Source of the DNA: Aurantimonas manganoxydans SI85-9A1
Lineage (GTDB): Bacteria; Pseudomonadota; Alphaproteobacteria; Rhizobiales; Rhizobiaceae
Direction: 5' to 3'
NCBI RefSeq assembly: GCF_000153465.1
Contig: NZ_CH672387.1
Span: 150,179 to 214,178 of the forward strand
Length of the DNA: 64,000 nucleotides
The notes beneath the pieces were generated by a model that was not told the origin of the DNA, ran no database searches, and saw only the letters and a list, made by a program, of their open reading frames with translations. Of the stretch, positions 30,399-38,934 are shown one piece after another. Within the stretch, counting starts at the first letter, position 1; every line of letters begins with the position of its first letter. The position numbers and the translations under genes were made by a program.

Positions 30399-31280
30399 TT
30401 ACTGGCGGACGGGATTCTCCAAAGTCCCGAGCCCGTCGATCGTGACCGCCACGCGGTCGCCGTCGGCGAGATAGCGCGGCGGGTCGAAGCCGATGCCGAC
30501 GCCGGCGGGCGTGCCGGTGGCGATGATGTCGCCCGGCAGCAGCGTCATGGTGGCCGTCATCGTCTCGATCAGCGTCGGAATGTCGAAGATCAGACCGGCG
30601 ACGCTGGCCTTCTGGCGGGTCTCGCCGTTGACCGTGGTGGTGACGGTGAGCTTGGTGACGTCCGGCACCTCGTCGGCGGTGACCAGCACCGGGCCCATCG
30701 GCGCGAAGGTGTCGATGCCCTTGCCGATCACCCATTGGCTGTGATGGCGCTGCAGCTCGCGCGAGGTGACGTCGTTGATGACGACATAACCGAAGACGTA
30801 GTCCATGGCGTCGGCCTTGGTGACGCCGAAGGCGCGCTTGCCGATGACCACGCCGAGCTCGCCCTCGTAATCGACGGTGCGGGTGCGATCGAGGCCGGCC
30901 TCGATGGTCGCGCCGGGTCCGATGATCGCCGACAGCGACTTGGTGAAGATGACGGGCGCGACCGGGATGGCCTGCTTGCCGCCGGAATCGAAGCCGCTGT
31001 TGTGAAACTCGGAGGCGTGCTCGCGGTAGTTCTTGCCGACGCAGAAGATGTCGCGGCGCGTCTCGGGCAGCGGGGCGAGAATGGTCACCTCGGACCGGGA
31101 CAGGCGCTCGGCGCCATTGGCCGCCTTGGTCTTCCACGCATCGAGCAGCTCCGCGTCGCCTTCGGCGATGCGCCGCACCGCAAGGCGGGCCGCCGCGCCG
31201 GTCTCGCAGACCACGATCTCGTTCCCATCCAGCAGGCCGGCGCCCGGAACACCGTCCCGTTCGAATGTCAGCAGCTTCAT
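30399..31280 (-). CDS. Fumarylacetoacetate hydrolase (FAH) family protein
   Basis: The 293-residue protein has the metal site of the FAH family: the E-x-E pair in TVDYEGELGVVIG, an Asp in the INDVT segment, the KNYREHASEF loop and the lysine in GKGIDTFAPMGP. Members hydrolyse C-C bonds, decarboxylate or dehydrate 2-keto acids. The ATG at 31280 starts MKLLTFERDG; the frame's further upstream GTG lies beyond the operator. It is the first gene of the operon FAH, TAXI binding protein, fused permease, SAF oxidoreductase, divergent from a GntR regulator. The substrate is not known. Confidence 0.9.
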   Translation of the reverse strand: MKLLTFERDGVPGAGLLDGNEIVVCETGAAARLAVRRIAEGDAELLDAWKTKAANGAERLSRSEVTILAPLPETRRDIFCVGKNYREHASEFHNSGFDSGGKQAIPVAPVIFTKSLSAIIGPGATIEAGLDRTRTVDYEGELGVVIGKRAFGVTKADAMDYVFGYVVINDVTSRELQRHHSQWVIGKGIDTFAPMGPVLVTADEVPDVTKLTVTTTVNGETRQKASVAGLIFDIPTLIETMTATMTLLPGDIIATGTPAGVGIGFDPPRYLADGDRVAVTIDGLGTLENPVRQ

Positions 31281-31297
31281 TTCCGCGATGCTTCCTT

Positions 31298-31313
31298 GTT
31301 TTATCGATAAAAC
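31298..31313. promoter_or_regulatory. Candidate GntR operator, 16-bp perfect palindrome
   Basis: GTTTTATCGATAAAAC is a perfect palindrome located about 18 bases upstream of the FAH start codon and about 115 bases upstream of the divergent GntR gene (31430). Position and symmetry make it the best operator candidate for that regulator. The coordinates may be off by one base. Confidence 0.65.
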
Positions 31314-31429
31314 ATGCAAACATATGGAAAGTGACGGGTCAAGCGGCGTTGTGCCGGAAGCCCCATGGATTGCCAAGTCGGCGCAGAGCCGGCATGCCGG
31401 GCGCCAGCGAAGGAAAGGCTGCCACACTC

Positions 31430-32131
31430 ATGGATCTGGACGTGTCGACGCGCCCCCTGAAACCGGACACCGGCATGACGCTGACCGACGCGGCCTACCG
31501 GCAGCTGCGCACCGACATCATCGCCGGGGTGCGGGCACCGACGGAGCGGCTGCGGATCGAGCGGCTGAGCCGGATCTACGAAGTCGGGCCGACGCCGCTG
31601 CGCGAGGCGCTGCAGCGGCTGGCGGCCGACGGGCTCGTCATCGCCACCGGCAATCGCGGCTTCGCCGTCGCGCCGCTCGATGCCGATGAATTCGAGGACC
31701 TCAATACCGCCCGGACCGCCATCGAACTGCAGATGCTGCGCATGGCGATCGAGAAGGGCGACGCGATGTGGGAATCGGGCGTCGTCGCCGCGGCCTACCG
31801 GCTGGGCAAGCTGGACGATCGGATCATGTCCGACAATCACGAGACCCTGTCGGAATGGGAGACCGCCAACCGGGATTTCCACTACGCCACGGTGTCGGCC
31901 TGCGGGTCGAAATGGCTGCTGCATGTGCGCAGCCTTCTGCACGACCAGTGCGAGCGCTACCGCCGGGCCTCGGTCGACCTGAAGCGCCACGAGCGCGATC
32001 TGGCCGAGGAACACCGGCAGATCGCCGCGGCGGTTCTGGAGCGCGATGCCGACCGGGCGAGCGATCTGGTGGCAGCACATTTCGAGCGCACGACGCGGTT
32101 CCTGGTGCAGGTGCTCGGCGCGCGGACCTGA
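31430..32131 (+). CDS. GntR family transcriptional regulator, FadR/FCD type
   Basis: The 233-residue protein has a winged helix (about residues 17-80, IERLSRIYEVGPTPLREALQRLAADGLV) and an FCD ligand domain with NRDFHYATVSACGS. It probably represses the divergent FAH/TAXI-TRAP operon and responds to the transported acid or an intermediate. The ATG at 31430 was chosen; GGAAAGG lies about 13 bases upstream. An in-frame ATG at 31394 is a weaker alternative. Confidence 0.92.
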   Translation: MDLDVSTRPLKPDTGMTLTDAAYRQLRTDIIAGVRAPTERLRIERLSRIYEVGPTPLREALQRLAADGLVIATGNRGFAVAPLDADEFEDLNTARTAIELQMLRMAIEKGDAMWESGVVAAAYRLGKLDDRIMSDNHETLSEWETANRDFHYATVSACGSKWLLHVRSLLHDQCERYRRASVDLKRHERDLAEEHRQIAAAVLERDADRASDLVAAHFERTTRFLVQVLGART

Positions 32132-32200
32132 TCCTGGTGCGGGGGCAGGGCGATGTGGCCTGCCAGACTGCCCTCGGCTCTCAGGCCTTAGCCTCAGACT

Positions 32201-32899
32201 TCAGCCCTCGGGCGCGAAGTGCTGGATGATGGCGTCCGCGATCCCGCCGAGATCGGCGGCGACGATGTCGGGCGTCGGGGTTTCTGGCGCGTGCAGCACG
32301 GCATTGCCCGGCCGGGTGACGAGCGCGCCGTGACAGCCGGCGGCCTGCGCGCCGATCGTATCCCAGACATGGCAGGCGACAAGGCAGAGATCGCCGGTGG
32401 CAACGCCATGCGCCTCGGCGACAAGGCGATAGGTCTCGGGCGCCGGCTTGAACCGGCCGACGCTGTCGACGCTGTGGGACGCCTCGAAGAACTCTGCGAT
32501 GCCGGCCCTGTCCAGCGGGGTCGGCGCGGGCGACGGTGGGGAATTGGTAAGGGTGACGAGGCGAAAGCCGGCGTCGCGCAGCTTCGTCAGCGCCGGGGCG
32601 ACGTCGGGATGGGCCGGCATGCTGCCGATCCGCCGGCGCAGCTCGGCGACGTCGTCATCGCCGACGGCGACATTCCGGGTCTCCCCGACCATGCGGATGA
32701 TGCCCGCTGCGATCTCGCCGAAGGGCGTGTAGCGGCCCGACAGGGTCAGCGTCTGGGAATAGAGAACGAGTTGGGCGAACCATTCGCGCATCACCGCCGC
32801 ATCGCCGAAGACCCGGTCGAACAGCGGCTCCAGCGTGGTGATGTCGAGCAGCGTCTCGTTGACGTCGAAGACGATGATCGGCTGAACCGGGCTGGTCAT
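32201..32899 (-). CDS. Haloacid dehalogenase-like hydrolase, type II L-2-haloacid dehalogenase family
   Basis: The 232-residue HAD-superfamily enzyme has the nucleophile Asp in IVFDVNETLLD, motif II in LVTLTNSPP, the lysine in RFKPAPETY and an acidic motif near CHVWDTIGAQAAGC. This set fits type II haloacid dehalogenases, which release halide from short 2-haloacids through an aspartyl ester. The normal second motif is TSN-like; here it is LTNS, so phosphatase activity cannot be excluded. The ATG at 32899 is preferred over the upstream in-frame start. It stands alone, convergent with the GntR gene. Confidence 0.85.
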   Translation of the reverse strand: MTSPVQPIIVFDVNETLLDITTLEPLFDRVFGDAAVMREWFAQLVLYSQTLTLSGRYTPFGEIAAGIIRMVGETRNVAVGDDDVAELRRRIGSMPAHPDVAPALTKLRDAGFRLVTLTNSPPSPAPTPLDRAGIAEFFEASHSVDSVGRFKPAPETYRLVAEAHGVATGDLCLVACHVWDTIGAQAAGCHGALVTRPGNAVLHAPETPTPDIVAADLGGIADAIIQHFAPEG

Positions 32900-33022
32900 G
32901 GCAAAACGCTCCCTGGTCGGTCCGATCCTCACCGGATCGGCATCCCTTCTAGATGGGCTCTCCCTTGCAACGTCCAGCCCGACACCAGATCTGCGTCACG
33001 ACCAGACACAAGGATTGCGACC

Positions 33023-33160
33023 ATGATGCAGGACAATGAGATGATGATGGATTCCGGCCCGATGGGGTGGATGATGGGTGGCATGGGGATCGGCGCGGTG
33101 CTGGTCCTCGCCGTCCTGGTGCTGGGTGTCTTCGCCCTCGTCAAATATCTGCGGCGTTGA
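33023..33160 (+). CDS. Small methionine-rich membrane protein
   Basis: A 45-residue protein starts at the ATG at 33023. Its first 22 residues contain nine methionines and several glycines (MMMDSGPMGWMMGGMG), followed by one hydrophobic helix (about 23-41) and the basic tail KYLRR, which should stay in the cytosol. Short Met-rich single-pass proteins of this shape are common in proteobacteria, sometimes beside SHOCT or metal-related genes, but function is unknown. It is too short for certainty, though codon use matches neighbouring genes. Confidence 0.65.
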   Translation: MMQDNEMMMDSGPMGWMMGGMGIGAVLVLAVLVLGVFALVKYLRR

Positions 33161-33214
33161 CGACGCCGGCCGCTGCGGCCGAGCTGATCAAGCGCCCGAC
33201 GCGGGATCGCCCGG

Positions 33215-34729
33215 TCAGGCCGCCTCGGTCGCCCGGATCCTGACGGGGCCGCCGCGGGCCAGCATCGCCTGGATGTCGGACCAGGGCTGCGGCCTGGCGA
33301 AGTAATAGCCCTGCAAGAGCTTGCAGCCGGCGGTGCTGGCCAGCAGCATCTGTTCGGCGGTCTCCACGCCTTCCGCCACGATGGAGAGCCCCATGGCGTT
33401 GGCGACGCTGGCAAGGGCGGTGATGAGCACGTTGTCGGCCTCGCTGTCCCCCAGCTTGATCACGAAGCTGCGGTCGATCTTGATCGAATCGATCGGGAAG
33501 GCGCGCAAATAGGAAAAGCCGCTGTAGCCGGTGCCGAAATCGTCGAGCGAGATGCGCAGCCCGAGGGCGCGCAGCGCGGCGAGACGGCGAATGACGCCGT
33601 CATTGGCGTTCATCGCGACGGATTCGGTGATCTCGATGACGATGCGCTTTGCCGGCATGCCGGTTTCGGCCAGCACGCTTTCGACCATCGTCACGACGTC
33701 GTCGCGTTTGAGCTGGCTGGCGGAGAAATTGACGCCGATAAAGAGGGAGCCGGCCTCCACTCCATCCCGGCAGGCGCGGCGGAACACCCATTCGCCGAGC
33801 AGGTCGATGAGCAGCGACTGTTCGGCAATGGGGATGAAATCCACCGGCGGAATGATGCCGCGCGACGGATGGCGCCAGCGCACCAGCGCCTCGCAGCCAT
33901 GCAGCCGGCCCTCCGCCGTGACGATCGGCTGATAGGCGAGTTCCAGTTCGTTCAGGAGGATCGCGGCGCGCAGCTCGCGCTCGATATAGCGGATGTGCTT
34001 CTGATCCCGGAGCATCTCGTTTTCGAACAGGGTTGCCTGGGCACGGCCGTTCCGCTTGCTCTGGTAGAGCGCGAGGTCGGCATATTGCATCAGCTCGTCG
34101 AACAGGGCGGTGTCGCCCGGACCGAAGGCGATGCCGATCGAGGCCGAGAGGTTCAGCGGCCGGCCGGCGTGATAGGCGGTTTGATCGAGCGCGGTCAGGA
34201 AGCTCTCGGCCCGCCGGGTCGCCGCTTCGGGTGAGTCGCATTCGGTCAAAAGCGCGAATTCGTCGCCGCCGACCCGGCCGATGAGGCTGTCGGGGAAGAT
34301 GCGGCCGGCGACCGTCGCCAGATGACGCAAAGCGGCATCGCCCATGTCGTGTCCGTAGGCGTCGTTGATCTGCTTGAGATAATCCATATCGACGAGGAGC
34401 AGCGCGTAGCCGCCGGATGCGGGAGCGATCTTGAGCTGCGCTCCGCAGCGGGTGATGAAGACCCGGCGGGTCAATGTCCTGGTGACGCCGTCGCGCTCGT
34501 GGATCAGCGCATTCTGGCGATCCGTCACGTCCTTCTCGCGAAACAGCTCGGTTTCGAGGCGATGCTGCCGGCTCGCCCAGAACAGGGCGATGACTGCGAC
34601 CGCCGCCGTCGCGGTCATGATCTGGGTATGCCAGATTTCATCGCTGCCGGCGCCGGTGAGCCCCAGGATGGACAGGCCGATGATGGCAAGAAGCCAGCCC
34701 ACCATCGAATAATGGCTGATCCGCATCAT
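33215..34729 (-). CDS. Membrane-anchored GGDEF-EAL cyclic-di-GMP enzyme
   Basis: This protein of about 504 residues has two N-terminal membrane segments (near 8-28 and 37-53), a GGDEF domain with an intact GGDEF motif, and an EAL domain with CEALVRWRH, VNFSAS, EITES, DDFGTGYS, KIDRSF, AEGVE and LQGYYF, so the phosphodiesterase residues look complete. The inhibitory RxxD site that normally lies five residues before GGDEF is replaced by FPDS. It should control c-di-GMP at the membrane, either by making or degrading it. The ATG at 34729 is preferred to a TTG at 34756. Confidence 0.93.
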   Translation of the reverse strand: MMRISHYSMVGWLLAIIGLSILGLTGAGSDEIWHTQIMTATAAVAVIALFWASRQHRLETELFREKDVTDRQNALIHERDGVTRTLTRRVFITRCGAQLKIAPASGGYALLLVDMDYLKQINDAYGHDMGDAALRHLATVAGRIFPDSLIGRVGGDEFALLTECDSPEAATRRAESFLTALDQTAYHAGRPLNLSASIGIAFGPGDTALFDELMQYADLALYQSKRNGRAQATLFENEMLRDQKHIRYIERELRAAILLNELELAYQPIVTAEGRLHGCEALVRWRHPSRGIIPPVDFIPIAEQSLLIDLLGEWVFRRACRDGVEAGSLFIGVNFSASQLKRDDVVTMVESVLAETGMPAKRIVIEITESVAMNANDGVIRRLAALRALGLRISLDDFGTGYSGFSYLRAFPIDSIKIDRSFVIKLGDSEADNVLITALASVANAMGLSIVAEGVETAEQMLLASTAGCKLLQGYYFARPQPWSDIQAMLARGGPVRIRATEAA

Positions 34730-34841
34730 GGCGCGAGGGTCGCGGAAACCGGACAATTCAGTACCCTGACAGTTGCATTTGCGACTTTGTGCAGGAAGAA
34801 CTCATAAGACCGGGTAAACAGTTTGTGATGACTGCATGACA

Positions 34842-34858
34842 GTTCACGTTCGGTGAAC
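34842..34858. promoter_or_regulatory. Inverted repeat upstream of the GGDEF-EAL gene
   Basis: Perfect 6-bp arms GTTCAC and GTGAAC with a 5-base spacer lie in the 219-base gap between the GGDEF-EAL start and the LacI-family stop. It is a weak candidate for a regulator site or for the start of a small stem-loop. Confidence 0.25.
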
Positions 34859-34948
34859 CGTTCCTTGTCAGCCGCCCCTTCAGCGGGATGCTGAACGTCC
34901 GTCGCGCTACTTCGGCCACGGCCTCCGAGTGATCGGTGGCTCTTCAGG

Positions 34949-35986
34949 CTAGGCGGATCTGCGCGCCACGATCCTGAATCCGAGATCGGTGACGGGTGCC
35001 TGCGGGCCGGTGCCGTCGAAACGGGCGAGGATCGCTTCCGCCGCGGCCTGCCCGAAGGCCGGCCGATCGACCCGCACGGTGGTCAGTGCCGGCTCGACAT
35101 GGGCGGCAAAATCCTGGTCGCCGAAACCGATCACGGCGATGTCCGCCGGCACGGCGAGCCCGCGGGCCCTGGCTTCGATCAGCACGCCATGGGCGAGAAG
35201 GTCGGAGCTGCAGAAGATCACCCCGCCCGCGAAACCACGGGCGTCGAGGAGTTCGGCGAGGCCCCGCCGCCCCCGTTCCAGGCTCGCCGGCCCGTCGAAA
35301 TCGACCGCCTCGATTGCCGCCTCCGCAGCCGGGGCGAAGCGCGCGACGAAGGCCGCCTTGCGGCGTGCCGCCCGCTCGTCGTCGGCCGACACCGTGCCGG
35401 CCCGTACGTAGCCGGCGGAGATGGCATAGTCGGCCGCCGCACGCCCGGCTTCGGCGTGGGAGAATCCGACGCACAGGTCGATGGGCGAGTCGGTGATGTC
35501 CCAGACCTCGACCACCGGAATGCCGGCGCCCAGCAGCATCCTGCGGGCCCGCGGCGTGTGATGGATGCCGGTCAGCAGCATGGCGTCCGGCCGGCGCGAC
35601 AGATGCGTCTCGATCAGCATTTCCTCGTCGGCCGGATCGAGCCCGGTCTCCGACAGCAGGATCTGGTAGCCATGGGCGCGGATCCGCTCGCTGAAGGCCT
35701 TGATCATTGCGGCGTAGACGATGTTGGTGATCGACGGCACCAGGGCGGTGATCAGCCGGCTGCGCCGCGAGGCGAGGGCCCCGGCCAGGGCGTTGGGGAC
35801 GAAACCGGTCACCGCGATGGCCTCGCGGATCTTCGCCAGCGTGGCCGGCGAGACCTTGGACGGATCGCTGAGGGCTCGGGACACGGTGACCTGCGAGACG
35901 CCGGCCAGCCGTCCGATCGTCGCCATGGTGACCGGGCCGCCCCCTGAAGGCGCGGCTTTCGGCGGTGGAGCCTGATCGTCCGTCAA
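34949..35986 (-). CDS. LacI family transcriptional regulator
   Basis: The protein of about 345 residues has the LacI helix-turn-helix TIGRLAGVSQVTVSRALSDPSKVS followed by the hinge and a periplasmic-binding-protein-like sensor domain. I prefer the TTG at 35986 because a GGAGACGAGG site lies just before it and it gives a normal N-terminus; an ATG at 35926 would start right at the helix-turn-helix. It is divergent from the dehydratase, DapA-like and RraA-like genes and probably represses them, with a sugar acid as inducer. GntR/gluconate-type LacI proteins are the closest in style. Confidence 0.9.
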   Translation of the reverse strand: MTDDQAPPPKAAPSGGGPVTMATIGRLAGVSQVTVSRALSDPSKVSPATLAKIREAIAVTGFVPNALAGALASRRSRLITALVPSITNIVYAAMIKAFSERIRAHGYQILLSETGLDPADEEMLIETHLSRRPDAMLLTGIHHTPRARRMLLGAGIPVVEVWDITDSPIDLCVGFSHAEAGRAAADYAISAGYVRAGTVSADDERAARRKAAFVARFAPAAEAAIEAVDFDGPASLERGRRGLAELLDARGFAGGVIFCSSDLLAHGVLIEARARGLAVPADIAVIGFGDQDFAAHVEPALTTVRVDRPAFGQAAAEAILARFDGTGPQAPVTDLGFRIVARRSA

Positions 35987-36106
35987 TCGCCTCGTCTCCG
36001 CCTCTGACCTCGACACGGGTCGCCGGTCGGTTTCTTGCGCCCGGCTGCCTCGTCCCGGACGGGACCTGCGCGTGTTCACACGCCGGGCTTCAGCGCGAGA
36101 TTATGT

Positions 36107-36114
36107 ATACGTAT
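36107..36114. promoter_or_regulatory. Candidate secondary LacI-family operator
   Basis: The core ATACGTAT is a perfect palindrome with the central CG of LacI-family sites, flanked by TG on the left. It is 75 bases from the stronger site at 36182 in the same divergent gap. Confidence 0.35.
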
Positions 36115-36181
36115 TCGGCGTGGTTTTCCATTGCGGTTCGGCCGGGGCGCTGCGCTATCCGCTTCGTTGACACACGGTTTA

Positions 36182-36195
36182 TGTAAGCGCATACA
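36182..36195. promoter_or_regulatory. Candidate LacI-family operator
   Basis: TGTAAGCGCATACA has a central CG and 12 of 14 positions symmetric, a form typical of LacI-family operators. It lies 33 bases before the dehydratase start codon and in the gap shared with the divergent LacI gene. Confidence 0.6.
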
Positions 36196-36227
36196 CCGCC
36201 GAAATCTGCTGCCGAGGACGAGTACCC

Positions 36228-37970
36228 ATGGCCGAAACCCGCCGGAAAACGCCGGAGACGCTGCGCAGCGCACGATGGTTCGCGCCCGACGATCTGCGCA
36301 GCTTCGGCCATCGCTCGCGGATGATGCAGCTCGGCTATGCGGAAGAGGATTTTCGCGACAAGCCGATCATCGGCGTCCTCAACACCTGGTCTGAGCTCAA
36401 TTCCTGCCACGGCCATTTTCGCGAGCGCGCGCAGGACGTGAAGCGCGGCGTCGCCCAGGCCGGCGGCTTTGCCGTCGAGCTGCCGTCGCTGTCGGTGGAC
36501 GAGAGCTTCACCAAGCCGACCTCCATGCTCTACCGCAACATGCTGGCCATGGAGACGGAGGAGATGATCCGCTCGCACCCGCTCGACGGGGTGGTGCTGA
36601 TGGGCGGCTGCGACAAGACCACGCCGGGTCTCGTCATGGGGGCGCTGACGGCCGGCGTGCCGATGATCTACCTGCCGGCCGGGCCGATGCTGCGCGGCCA
36701 TTATGCCGGCAAGATCCTCGGCTCTGGCTCGGATGCCTGGAAATACTGGGACGAGCGCCGCGCCGGCAACATCAGCGACGAGGAATGGCTGGGCATCCAG
36801 GGCGGCATCGCCCGTTCGGTCGGCACCTGCATGACCATGGGCACCGCCTCGACCATGACCGCCATCGCCGACGCGATGGGGTTGACCCTGCCGGGCGCCT
36901 CGTCGATCCCGGCGGCCGATTCCGGCCACCAGCGCATGGCGTCGGCCTGCGGCCGGCGGATCGTCGACATGGTCTGGGAGGATCTGACGCCGGACCGGAT
37001 CGTCACCGCGGCGGCGGTGCGCAATGCCGCCATCGTCGCCATGGCCACCGGCTGCTCGACCAACGCCGTCGTCCACATCATCGCCATGGCGCGGCGCGCC
37101 GGGGTCGAGCTGACGCTGGACGATCTCGATGAACTGGGCCGCACGACGCCGCTGATCGCCAATGTCCGCCCCTCGGGCAAGGACTATCTGATGGAGGATT
37201 TCTTCTATGCGGGCGGTTTGCGCGCGCTGATGAAGCAGCTTGAGGAACGGCTCGACACCTCCTGCCTGACCGTCACCGGCCAGACGCTGGGCACATGCCT
37301 GGAAGGGGCGGTCGTCTATAATGACGACGTCATCCGGCCGCTGTCGAACCCGGTCTATCACGAGGGCTCTCTGGCGCTGCTGCGTGGCAATCTCTGCCCT
37401 GATGGCGCAGTGATCAAGCCGGCCGCCTGCGACCCGCGCTTCCATGTGCATGAGGGGCCGGCGCTGGTCTTCGATTCCTATCCGGAGATGAAGAAGGCGA
37501 TCGACGACGAAAACCTCGACGTGACGCCCGACCACGTGCTGGTGCTGCGCAATGCCGGGCCGCAGGGCGGGCCGGGCATGCCGGAATGGGGCATGCTGCC
37601 GATCCCCAAGGCGCTGATCAAGCAGGGCCATCGCGACATGCTGCGGATTTCCGACGCGCGCATGTCGGGCACCTCCTATGGCGCCTGCGTCCTGCATGTG
37701 GCGCCGGAATCCTTCGTCGGCGGTCCGCTGGCGCTGCTGAAGACCGGCGACATCGTGCGGCTCGACCTGCCGAACCGGCGGCTCGACATGCTGGTCGACG
37801 AAGCCGAGCTGGAAGCGCGCCGCGCGGCATGGACGCCGCCCGAGCCCCGCTACGGCCGCGGCTATGGCTGGATGTTCTCGCGCCACGTCACCCAGGCCGA
37901 CAAGGGCTGCGACTTCGACTATCTTGAGCGGGGCTTCGGCCCGGCGGTTCCCGAACCCGACATCTTCTAG
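36228..37970 (+). CDS. IlvD/Edd family sugar-acid dehydratase, arabonate/xylonate type
   Basis: This 580-residue protein is an iron-sulfur dehydratase of the IlvD/Edd family. The three cluster cysteines are Cys60 (ELNSCHGHF), Cys128 (GGCDKTTPG) and Cys201 (VGTCMTMGTASTM), at positions that closely match pentonate dehydratases. It should remove water from an aldonate such as L-arabonate or D-xylonate to give a 2-keto-3-deoxy acid. The next gene encodes a lyase for such a product. A LacI regulator is divergent, and an operator-like site precedes the start. Amino-acid synthesis (ilvD) is unlikely in this setting. Confidence 0.9.
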   Translation: MAETRRKTPETLRSARWFAPDDLRSFGHRSRMMQLGYAEEDFRDKPIIGVLNTWSELNSCHGHFRERAQDVKRGVAQAGGFAVELPSLSVDESFTKPTSMLYRNMLAMETEEMIRSHPLDGVVLMGGCDKTTPGLVMGALTAGVPMIYLPAGPMLRGHYAGKILGSGSDAWKYWDERRAGNISDEEWLGIQGGIARSVGTCMTMGTASTMTAIADAMGLTLPGASSIPAADSGHQRMASACGRRIVDMVWEDLTPDRIVTAAAVRNAAIVAMATGCSTNAVVHIIAMARRAGVELTLDDLDELGRTTPLIANVRPSGKDYLMEDFFYAGGLRALMKQLEERLDTSCLTVTGQTLGTCLEGAVVYNDDVIRPLSNPVYHEGSLALLRGNLCPDGAVIKPAACDPRFHVHEGPALVFDSYPEMKKAIDDENLDVTPDHVLVLRNAGPQGGPGMPEWGMLPIPKALIKQGHRDMLRISDARMSGTSYGACVLHVAPESFVGGPLALLKTGDIVRLDLPNRRLDMLVDEAELEARRAAWTPPEPRYGRGYGWMFSRHVTQADKGCDFDYLERGFGPAVPEPDIF

Positions 37971-37979
37971 AGGACCGCG

Positions 37980-38879
37980 ATGCGCCACGACCTCGACACG
38001 GCCCTTGCGGGCATCTCTGGCATTCTGGTGACGCCCTATGACGCGGCGGGCGACGTTGCGCCGGCGAAGCTGGCGCCGATCCTCGACCGGGCGCTGGCCG
38101 CCGGCGTGCACATGCCGGTGGTCAACGGCAATACCGGCGAGTTCTACGCCCTGACCACCGATGAGGCGGTGACCATGGTGCACGAGGTCGCCGCGCTGGT
38201 GGACGGACGGGCGCCGCTGCTTGCCGGCGTCGGTCGCGGCATCCGCGATGCCTGCCGGCTGGCCCGCGCTTCGGCCGAGGCCGGCGCGACCGCGCTGATG
38301 ATCCACCAGCCGCCGGACCCGTTCGTCGCGCCGCGCGGCACCGTCGACTATGTCCGCGCCATCATCGACGCCTCCGGCGGCCTGCCGGTGATGCTGTATC
38401 TGCGCAATGACGCGATCGGCACGAAGGGCATCGCCGCGCTTTGCGCGCTGCCCGGCGTCAAGGGCGTCAAATGGGCGACGCCCAACCCGATGAAACTCGC
38501 CGAGGCGATCGCCGCCTGCGACCCGTCGATCACCTGGGTCGGCGGTCTTGCGGAAGTCTGGGCTCCGGCCTTCTATGCCGTCGGCGCGCGCGGCTTCACG
38601 TCCGGGCTGATCAATGTGTGGCCGGAGCGCTCGATGGCGATCCATGCGGCGCTGGAAGCCTCGGACTACGCGGCCGCCCGCGACCTCATCGCCGGTATGC
38701 GCGCCTTCGAGGAGATCCGCGCCGAGGAGCTGAACGGCACGAACGTCACCGGCGTGAAGGCGGCGCTCGCGGCGATGGGCGACGATTGCGGGCCGACCCG
38801 GCCGCCCTCGGCCTGGCCGTTGACCGAAGCGCAGCAGGTCCGCATGACAGGTTTCCTGACGGCGAACGGCCTGATCTGA
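37980..38879 (+). CDS. DapA-like 2-keto-3-deoxy sugar-acid dehydratase or aldolase
   Basis: The 299-residue protein is a class I lyase of the dihydrodipicolinate synthase family. The Schiff-base lysine is Lys164 in KGVKWATPNP, Tyr140 lies in MLYLRND, and GNTGEFYALT is the usual phosphate/carboxylate loop. The YxRND stretch resembles 2-keto-3-deoxyarabonate and 5-dehydro-4-deoxyglucarate dehydratases more than true DapA. It sits nine bases after a pentonate-type dehydratase. Dehydration to alpha-ketoglutarate semialdehyde or retro-aldol cleavage are both possible. Confidence 0.86.
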   Translation: MRHDLDTALAGISGILVTPYDAAGDVAPAKLAPILDRALAAGVHMPVVNGNTGEFYALTTDEAVTMVHEVAALVDGRAPLLAGVGRGIRDACRLARASAEAGATALMIHQPPDPFVAPRGTVDYVRAIIDASGGLPVMLYLRNDAIGTKGIAALCALPGVKGVKWATPNPMKLAEAIAACDPSITWVGGLAEVWAPAFYAVGARGFTSGLINVWPERSMAIHAALEASDYAAARDLIAGMRAFEEIRAEELNGTNVTGVKAALAAMGDDCGPTRPPSAWPLTEAQQVRMTGFLTANGLI

Positions 38880-38934
38880 TCCAGCCGGCGCCGTTCCCGG
38901 CGCCCGACCGACGCATTGGAGCGAGACCCTGGCG

